The notes below the pieces were generated by a model. That model worked only from the letters and a program-made list of their open reading frames with translations, ran no database searches and was not told where the DNA came from. Shown piece after piece: positions 56,894 to 64,000 of a stretch of DNA of 64,000 bases. Position numbers and translations under genes: made by a program. The stretch comes from Thozetella sp. PMI_491 (Eukaryota > Ascomycota > Sordariomycetes > Chaetosphaeriales > Chaetosphaeriaceae), in NCBI GenBank assembly GCA_021432635.1, contig MU270021.1, positions 248,001 through 312,000 on the forward strand, read 5' to 3'. The number at the start of each line of letters is the position of its first letter. Within the stretch, counting starts at the first letter, position 1.

Positions 56894-57943
56894 TTATGGC
56901 GCGGAACTAGCTCCTCTGCCGATCCGATCGCGGAAAAGCTCCTGCATCCAAGTCGGCCACCCCCGGATTCCACACACAATAGAGTGGAAGTCTGGGACGA
57001 ACACTTGGCCACCTTTCTTCTTGTAAATCTGTAGTAGCACCTGCTCCGCAACTTGCTCGGTCGTCAAGAGGTGGACTCCTCGCGCCTCTAATTTATCTAC
57101 ATGGGGGGCAATAAGGGGAGTGCGTACGAAGCTCGGGTGCACGATCGTCGTCATTACACCGGGGGCTTTGTACATGTGCTTGAGCTCACAGGTAAGGGAC
57201 TCGTGGAAGGCCAGAGCAGCTGCTTTGGTCGCAGAATACGCCGCTCCGTTGGGCAGCGCCACGAACGATGCCATGCTTGCAATCGTTACGATGTGCCCTT
57301 TGTTCAGCTGCACCATCCGAGGCGCAAACTGCTGTACCAAGAACCAATGCGCTATGGTGTTGACGCCAAATGTTTTCTGGACCGATGCCGCGGGAGTCTT
57401 GAGAATGCTCAGATCGACGCTGATGCCCGCATTGTTGATGAGAATAGAAGGGTGCCCGACATCCTTACGGATCGCGTCCGCAGCGCGAGCCACCGCGTCG
57501 GGATCGGTGACATCGCAGCGGTAGTAGTGGATTCGTTGGTCATTCATGTGAACGGGCAAGTCTTGTACATCGAGTACAATAACCTCCACTCCACGGCTCA
57601 CGAGGCCGTGGACAAGGCTCTCGCCAATACCGCTGCATCCTCCCGTCACGACGGCGACTTCTGAAGACCAGTCCCATCCGGGTTGGGATGCGAGGCGCCA
57701 TTTGTTCGCTGCTGAAGTGTTCAAAGCTTTGTTTGCAATGCGGAGGATTTGAAGGCCCAGAATCAGCCGCAGAGCAACCTTAAGAATCGCAAGATCTACC
57801 GTGAACGGGAGCGATATCTTGTCGATTATTTCCTGAACTCGCTCCGGGACGTATTCCAGAGCAAAGAGAAAAGCGCCGCTGAAGATGGGAGAAAACCCAA
57901 TCCGCGCTGTAGACCTAATGAGGAACTGGCTTAGCCCGGCCAT
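56894..57943 (-). CDS. Membrane-anchored short-chain dehydrogenase/reductase
   Basis: Single exon, 349 residues. An N-terminal hydrophobic region (residues about 15-70) probably ties it to the ER or lipid droplets, as in the 17-beta-HSD11/SDR16C-like group. The Rossmann core carries TGGCSGIG at 100-107, a DVTDPDA turn, NNAG at 170-173, a Ser near 223 in IVTIASMAS, and the catalytic YSATK at 236-240. All key residues are present. The group oxidises or reduces secondary alcohols/ketones of lipophilic compounds such as retinoids, steroids or long alkyl chains with NAD(P). It is the likely alcohol-to-ketone step before the neighbouring Baeyer-Villiger enzyme. Confidence 0.88.
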   Translation of the reverse strand: MAGLSQFLIRSTARIGFSPIFSGAFLFALEYVPERVQEIIDKISLPFTVDLAILKVALRLILGLQILRIANKALNTSAANKWRLASQPGWDWSSEVAVVTGGCSGIGESLVHGLVSRGVEVIVLDVQDLPVHMNDQRIHYYRCDVTDPDAVARAADAIRKDVGHPSILINNAGISVDLSILKTPAASVQKTFGVNTIAHWFLVQQFAPRMVQLNKGHIVTIASMASFVALPNGAAYSATKAAALAFHESLTCELKHMYKAPGVMTTIVHPSFVRTPLIAPHVDKLEARGVHLLTTEQVAEQVLLQIYKKKGGQVFVPDFHSIVCGIRGWPTWMQELFRDRIGRGASSAP

Positions 57944-59376
57944 GACTGTGAGACAAGGTAGAAGACCAAAAGGGCGATTTGACTGTATGAGTGACGATAT
58001 TGAGAACGACAGCTAGTTGTACGATGGCGAGGCGTATTCGGCGTAAACAAAACGGTGTGACATGCCCGCTCTTATTTCAACCACGGGAATTATCTGTACG
58101 GTTGAATGCGTTACTGGGTGCCGAGGCTATGGGCCAAGGAGATGCGGGCCTTGAGCAAAATCCAAGTGTACAGTAAGACAGAGGAGCAGTTGCCACGAAA
58201 GAACAGCAAGACCCTACGCGACAGGCAATGTATCTCAAGGATGGTGACATTCCGGTACCCTACACCAGAGCACAGAACAAGGGAATGATTCGTCACATCT
58301 TGGTGGCTGCAGTTTCGTCCTTCTTCCGCGCTAGGCTCGTTATCGTTCCGGGCCACCCTCGTACATCCCTGAATGTTTCCGACGGTTGGCTGGTTTGGGC
58401 GGGATGTCTGTGCTACCAAAACACTTTATCCCAACTCGCGTCGCTTTCGGGATCGTTCCGAGTCGAGCTGCAGCTCGCAACATCCGACCACGAACGGCAT
58501 AGCGCGGGGCCGCCACACCTCGGGGCTAACCGCGCTACGAACCCCGCAAAACCCTATGCAGCCTGATGACATGCAAATCGCAAAGTCCGTTTGAATAAGG
58601 CTAACTAACTATCTCGCGGCACCAACTGCAACCCCGGGGGGTTCTTCTCCACACCTGACGTTCGGCAGTCTCCAGGACACTTCTAGGTGGGGTTCATAGG
58701 CATGTATGTACTCCCGCCTCTTGGTTACCGCCAAGGAACGTTGGATGAAAGACGTTAGAATGGCGTACTCATTGTGGCTTCCAAACCTCGGCTTTCATGT
58801 GACTAATCAGGCTTGCGAATCCCGCTTATCCATTCCTTCGTGAGCTCAAGCTGCATTGGTGAGGACGCGTATGCGGAACCTCGGGCTGTAATAAACGCCG
58901 ACGGCAGTCGGTATGCAGCCAACAATCGGTCAGGCCGCAAACTCGGACCATACGAAGGGAGAGTGGCCTAGCCGTATTATTGCAGCATCGATCCCACCTA
59001 TGCGAAAAGATACAAGGTACGATCAGAACCGCTAAACGAGGGTCGCATGCGCATACGTAGTACTGGCCAGCGATGCGGCAAAGTAGCCGGGCCCGCGGCT
59101 ACCGATAGTTGGACAACCTCGGATTTGCGCGGGGCAGAGACGAGTCCGAGATGGCGTCTTTGCATGGCAAGACCCAAGCTTGATTGAATGCCGGATTGTA
59201 CGTCTTATCTGGTGCTTCCAACCTCCTGCATTTGGCTGCGGAGGTGTACGGATGGCATATTGCTATTTTCAAAGATACATAGGATTTTATGTACCACTAA
59301 CCAATGCACAGAACCTTGAGGCTCGCAATCTATAGCTAATGCCCCCTTCTCCTAGAGAGCAAGGAATCCCTGATGC
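57944..59376. other. Gene-free stretch
   Basis: About 1.4 kb. Short frames without motifs; holds the SDR promoter. Confidence 0.45.
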
Positions 59377-60507
59377 TCACGTACGCCGATGTCTCCTCAG
59401 AAATTCTCCGGCCTGCCGTGCTGCTCTCTCCGCATGCTCCCGAAACCCCACCACAGGGGCGACTAGCATAATATCGTGGGGAGCATGCGGGCTGACAAAG
59501 AGCTCAGTAGGAATGCCAAGTTTGTGAAACTGTTCGACCAGCTTCTCGTTCTCGTGGAACAGAACCTCTCGTTCCCCCGTCTGGACGAATGCCGGCGTGT
59601 CAAACTGGAAAGGGTGGCTCAGGGGAGACAGGTAAGGGTCGTCCGGGTTTATGCGTGTAGAATCTGTGAGGGTCGAAGCCCCCCACAGCCCAAACTCTTG
59701 ACTTAGGTAGTCGGATTTATAGTTGGGGGACTGCAGTATGTTCTGTGGGTCCAGCGCGGGCGTCAAATCGACCCAGGGAGACCAAAGTGTGACAGCCCCA
59801 GGAGCAGGTATGCCAAGTTCGCTCCCATACTCGGTGATATATCGAAGAAGCCCCAATGCGATGTTCCCACCCGCAGAGTCCCCAGAGAAAATGATGCGGG
59901 ATGCCGGAATGCCTAGGTCATTGACAAGATGGGAGTACGAGGTAAGAGCATCTTGCAGCGCGGCGGGAAAGCAGCCACCGGTGTAGCTTGCAAGCCGATA
60001 CTGAGGTGTAAGTACGTGTGTGCATCCCATGTGCTTGATGAGCGTTTTGGCTAGGAAACCAGTATCAGAATCTCTCCCACTGCCAATGACGAAGGCGCCT
60101 CCATGGAAATGCAGGACGACCAAGACGTCCGACTTGGGGTCTCTTTCCAGTGGCTCTGGCGTCCAGGTCGACCCGACATCTTTGGGAACAATTTTGCCGT
60201 CCTTCAGTGGGCCGCCGTATAGCATGGGCTTGGCGGGTGGGATCATAACGAATCTTTTCCCTTCGGGCCCGGGTTTAAGGCTCTGAGGCGGAGCAGCCCG
60301 GAGCACCGACCAGTGGTATATTAGCCTCCTGAGGAATTTCATGCGGACGGCTTGCTGGAATGTCCATTGCGCGACTGGACGATGGAACGTCGGAACAGAA
60401 GACAGGATCCATAACGGAGAGGTGAGTATCTCTAGACTAGCCGCAAGGAAAATGTAAGCTGCCCGATAGAGGACCGTTCCGAAACTCGACATCGTGAAGG
60501 TAGCCAA
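59377..60507 (-). CDS. Alpha/beta hydrolase, HSL (fold-3) family
   Basis: Single exon, 376 residues. N-terminal hydrophobic segment (about 10-38) suggests membrane association. Then the HSL-family oxyanion motif HGGAF at 135-139 and the nucleophile elbow GDSAGG at 209-214 (Ser211). The catalytic acid position, usually Asp in a GExDxL pattern, reads GEREVL with Glu314. The catalytic His is H341 or H344 in HAPHDIML. Family members cleave esters and lactones of hydrophobic acids or alcohols. It suits hydrolysis of an ester made by the nearby Baeyer-Villiger enzyme. A Glu in place of Asp is known in some serine hydrolases, so activity is still likely. Confidence 0.88.
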   Translation of the reverse strand: MATFTMSSFGTVLYRAAYIFLAASLEILTSPLWILSSVPTFHRPVAQWTFQQAVRMKFLRRLIYHWSVLRAAPPQSLKPGPEGKRFVMIPPAKPMLYGGPLKDGKIVPKDVGSTWTPEPLERDPKSDVLVVLHFHGGAFVIGSGRDSDTGFLAKTLIKHMGCTHVLTPQYRLASYTGGCFPAALQDALTSYSHLVNDLGIPASRIIFSGDSAGGNIALGLLRYITEYGSELGIPAPGAVTLWSPWVDLTPALDPQNILQSPNYKSDYLSQEFGLWGASTLTDSTRINPDDPYLSPLSHPFQFDTPAFVQTGEREVLFHENEKLVEQFHKLGIPTELFVSPHAPHDIMLVAPVVGFREHAERAARQAGEFLRRHRRT

Positions 60508-61628
60508 AGGAAGAAGCCAAGACGGACTAGACGCTGAGGAGCCGCGAGGGTGCTACTTCCTGCCAGGTAGGTTTATAGAAATGCTTCTGGATGCTGCGTT
60601 GGAGCGGGTGCGGGGGCCACGGCACACGGTAGGTGTTTCTCGGAAACAAGGAACGTGCACATGGTAGACTACTTCCTCTTCAGGTTCGTTTCAGAACGAG
60701 AGTCATGGTTCCCCCCGTCTCGGTCAGCCGCGGGCCAGCTCTGGCTGGACATTTCGCTTTGATAGCCTACAAGAGAGGGCTTATCGCGAAGGTATTGCTC
60801 AGCGGGACCTCTTCTGCTCTCCGAGCCTAGGTGGGCAAGGTCAGACGTATTTTTTGAGATGTCGGCCATGTCGAAGGTTGGCTGGGCACATACGCCGGCC
60901 TAGTGCAGAAATGGAGGCGCGGTGCATTGCCTAAGCTCCCTACAGATCCTTGCGCTAATGTGTGCTCAGCTCAGCTAGACCCGATCGAGCCTTAGCTTGC
61001 GAGGTGCATATCCTGTCGAGTGCTTGCAGAGAACCCCCCCTGTTGACAGCGGTCTGCCATGTGGATGAGCGACACCTTACTACTACGACAAACCAGCCAC
61101 GCACCAGCGAATTTAGGGCTTGCCGAGGTATGAAACTTCGCATCTCGTATGGGGCATGTGCCTTGATGGATGGCCCAGTTCTACCCTGTCGTAAAACGAC
61201 GGGATCCTGCGCCTTACTAAAGATGCCCAGTCCGTGTGCGCTTAGAAAATTAAAATCGCCAAGCTGGTGCTCGGCACGGTAGGTTCGAGGGCTGTATAAT
61301 ATCCAAGTCAGATGTGTGATCCACCCCGCACCATTGTTCTCTCCGCCTATGTCCCGAGTCTGGTCCACGAAAGTCGGCATTCGTCATCCTGTCCGTCTGC
61401 CTAAGTTCAGCTCCCTGGGTATCGTTAAGATATTATTTAACATACCTGTATGCCTAATTCGGGTACTCGAGACGCGTTCCGCGGAGCCTAGACAAAGTCC
61501 GCTGTCGCTCGGGAGAGCGGCATAACCTTCAGGTATAACAGGCGAGCCTTCCCTAGCAGCTGTCCGCCGACGCCGAGAATTGTTCAGAGGACTTCCGAGC
61601 CACTCCCTTGATATCTCGTATCTACATC
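60508..61628. other. Divergent intergenic region
   Basis: About 1.1 kb between the starts of the hydrolase (minus) and the P450 (plus), so it holds both promoters. No gene seen. Confidence 0.5.
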
Positions 61629-63415
61629 ATGCTTGCTCAAATCTTTAGTCCTCGGGGTGTCACCCTGCTCGCAGCGGCTGAGTCCCTGCTTGCCATAAGA
61701 CTTTCTCCAGAGGTTCTAGGGTCTTATAGCCATCTACAACTGATCATTGCCATCTTCGGGGTCAACTACGTTGCTCTGGGAGTCTACTATGGCCTCATAT
61801 ACCCACTCTTCCTCAACCCTCTGCGGCATCTGCCAGGCCCAAAGGTATGCTCACCAAAGATGGCTCTTACACGGCGAGCTACTAATTAGATGCTACGCCA
61901 GGTTGTCCTCGGCTCAATACCTCGCACCCTCCTAGACCGTGGAAGCGCCCCTGGAGATCTCTTTTTGGATTTAGTCAATACCCATCCGAAAGAGGACCTG
62001 CTATGTCTCAACATCTTGACTAACGAGCTCCTGGTCATTGGCGCACGGCCACTGGCGGACCTCCTGGTTCACCAGTCGTACAACTTTACTAAACCTGAGA
62101 ATATTCGTGGCTTTCTGAAGCTTATACTAGGCGACGGGCTGGTTGTTGCTGAAGGGGATCAGCACAAATTTCTACGCAAAAACTCGCAACCTGCTTTTAG
62201 CTTCCGACACATCAAGGACCTCTATCCGATGATGTGGGAGAAGGCAATCACCATGACCAGAGTGGTGAAGGACGAGCTGCGGGATAACAACAGTGGTAGC
62301 GAAGCATCGGCGGACGCGAGCCTGGGGACCATCGAACTTCAAGCCTGGACAAACAGAGCAACGCTAGACATTATTGGCAGTGCCGGCCTGGGCCGGGAGT
62401 TCAATATGCTGAAGAAAGCAGAGGACCCCTTGCTGCAATTATACGAGGAGCTTCTCGCACCCTCCACGGACAAACTTTTCTACTTCATTGGAGTCATTAT
62501 CCTAGGAGTTCGGCTGGTCCACCTTATCCCTTTCGGCGTCAATCGACGGATTGAGCACATCTCCAAGTCTTTAGATGACATTTGTGGCACGATGGTCCGA
62601 GAGAAGAAGGAGAAAATTCGCAACGAAGGCGAGAAACACTTCGACATATTGTCTCTTCTTATCCAATCGAACAACTTCTCAGACAAGGACCTTGTCGATC
62701 AGCTTCTTACCTATCTAGCTGCTGGGTGAGTGACGCCATTTGGGGGCTAACTGCATGGATATATACAGAGAGCAATGCTAACGAGAGTAACAGCCATGAG
62801 ACTACCTCAGACTCCTTGACCTGGGTCTGTTACTTGCTGTCAAAACACAAACATGTTCAAGATCTGCTGCGAAGCGAAATCCGAGACGCGCTGCCGCTCG
62901 GTGATTCCCTCGATCTTGACACGGCAGATCTCGCCGACCTCAGTAACACCCTGGAGCAACTTCCATACCTCAACGGTGTTATCAACGAGACGCTGCGACT
63001 ATACCCAACTGTTCCCAACACCAGGCGTGTATGTATCCAGGATACATCAATAGGTGGCCACCGTATCCCAAAGGGGACAACGTTCGTCATATCTCCGTGG
63101 GCTATCCAGCGCTCCCCGGAAATATGGGGCCCCGATGCCGCTGAGTTCCGGCCAGAACGGTGGATCACGGACGGCAAACCCAACCAGACTGGCCAAGCTG
63201 CTAGCAACTACCAGTTCCTGACATTTTTGCACGGCCCGCGAAGCTGTATCGGCCAGGGTTTTGCGAAGGCGGCGCTACGCTGCCTTCTCGCTTCCATGGT
63301 GCGCTCGTTTTCGTGGGAGCTCGACATGAAAGATTCCGATGTGACGCCCGTGGGGGTCGTCACCATAAAGCCTGCGAAGGGCATGTATCTCAAGCTCAAG
63401 GTTCTAGACTCGTGA
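61629..63415 (+). CDS. Cytochrome P450 monooxygenase, three exons
   Basis: Exons 61629..61844, 61902..62725 and 62794..63415 join in frame to 553 residues; introns are GTATGC...CCAG and GTGAGT...ACAG. N-terminal hydrophobic anchor (two helices within residues 8-62) precedes the hinge LRHLPGPK. I-helix motif AAGHETTSDS is rebuilt by the second join. K-helix ExxR is ETLR, the PERF-like block is FRPERW, and the haem loop is FLHGPRSCIGQGF. All core motifs are present, so it is likely active. The overall style (GDGLVVAEGDQHKFLRKNSQPAFS) resembles fungal P450s that hydroxylate fatty or polyketide chains. Divergent from the hydrolase and probably co-regulated with it. Confidence 0.9.
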
Positions 63416-64000
63416 CATATCAATCTTCTCATATGAGCATAGTATTATACCAACGACTGCAGGACAGGACGGCGTGACGGATAACATATCAAAGTCGCCA
63501 TAGTTGGTTTTTACTGAGCCATATACACCGACTACGCAATAGGTTACTTCCTGGACTACACTGAATGTAACACATAACTCTTTGATGTAACTACAAGCGT
63601 AAAAAAACGAGATGGTGCTGTAGAGGGGTCGTTCGCTGGCCGATATGAGAAGCATATATGAGCAGATAGCATAACCGAAGGTCTTATCTACCAACACCCG
63701 CGGCCATTCTGCACGCACTCCTGTGGGACCATACTCGGTAATACTCCTCATACCGAATGTCTCAATTAGGTGCCGAGACGACCGATGTGGGGATACCTGA
63801 GGCGTGGGAACTCTGCCGAAGACCGCCGGACGCACCGTCGAGACTGTAAGGTCAACTCATACTCAACCAAATAAATCTTGGCGGGCGCTAGCCACGCTAT
63901 TATAAAAAATATTTGTGAATTCATTTATTAGTCCCGTAGTTAAGTGCCTGAGAGCAAGAATCGACTTTTAAGAGTTCAGCGAGCGCATCGTGCATCGGTC
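63416..64000. other. Gene-free right edge
   Basis: No supported gene. A 143-codon antisense frame has no motif. Confidence 0.4.

Noticed and set aside
63404-63835. 143-codon minus-strand ORF at the right edge
   Set aside because: No recognisable domain; it overlaps the P450 3' end.
1-64000. CRISPR arrays, bacterial operons, rRNA
   Set aside because: No spaced direct repeats of CRISPR type, no ribosome-binding-site operons and no rRNA sequence. The introns show a fungal nuclear genome.

Overview
This window comes from the genome of a filamentous ascomycete (Pezizomycotina). Its genes are broken by short introns (about 45-110 bp) with GT...AG borders and fungal branch-point sequences. Its families are typical of that group: UstYa/DUF3328 proteins, DUF6536, a Vps62-like protein, CVNH lectin, fungal sugar permeases, P450s and small secreted proteins. 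I joined exons by hand. Where all junctions keep frame and rebuild the family motifs I give exon coordinates and the product length.

Layout. 0-1.8 kb: 3' part of a DUF6536 membrane protein gene that runs off the left edge. 2.7-6.2 kb: decayed sequence with a C2H2 zinc-finger relic and an interspersed repeat. 6.3-6.6 kb: a Pro/Cys then Gly/His-rich small ORF. 7.2-20.0 kb: a probable biosynthetic cluster for a ribosomally made, modified peptide (RiPP) of the dikaritin type. It holds a frameshifted SDR, three UstYa-family genes, a secreted precursor with five identical Kex2-bounded 17-residue cores, a membrane-anchored Vps62-like protein and a five-exon P450. 22.2-26.5 kb: a secreted metallo-beta-lactamase-fold hydrolase and a sugar transporter. 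27.6-33.0 kb: a divergent pair, a CorA-like membrane protein and a 603-residue protein with a full ubiquitin-like domain embedded in it, sharing a promoter with a duplicated 95-bp block. 34-38.6 kb: three small secreted proteins (one a CVNH lectin, one frameshifted) and a decayed ORF. 38.6-41 kb: AT-rich, repeat-derived DNA with two clean solo LTRs. 41.4-46.5 kb: a single-pass membrane protein, a GPI-type Cys-rich protein and a second sugar transporter. 48.7-53.4 kb: a CinA/PncC-type amidohydrolase, a broken F-box gene and a Myb/SANT protein. 54.7-63.4 kb: a Baeyer-Villiger-type flavin monooxygenase, an SDR, an HSL-type hydrolase and a P450.

How the genes may work together. In the 7-20 kb cluster the precursor would enter the secretory pathway and be cut at Lys-Arg by Kex2. 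UstYa proteins and the P450 would oxidise or cyclise the released peptide around its single Tyr and nearby Ile/Leu/Trp. No known product matches this core as far as I recall, so it is the best candidate here for an undescribed system. In the 55-63 kb group the four enzymes fit one logic: hydroxylation (P450), alcohol to ketone (SDR), ketone to ester or lactone (BVMO), ester cleavage (hydrolase). This is either a catabolic route or a tailoring set.

Limits: no searches were run, exon joins are by eye, and the long gene-free stretches (for example 4.8-6.2, 14.4-16.2, 20.0-22.2, 46.5-48.7 kb) show nothing I can support.
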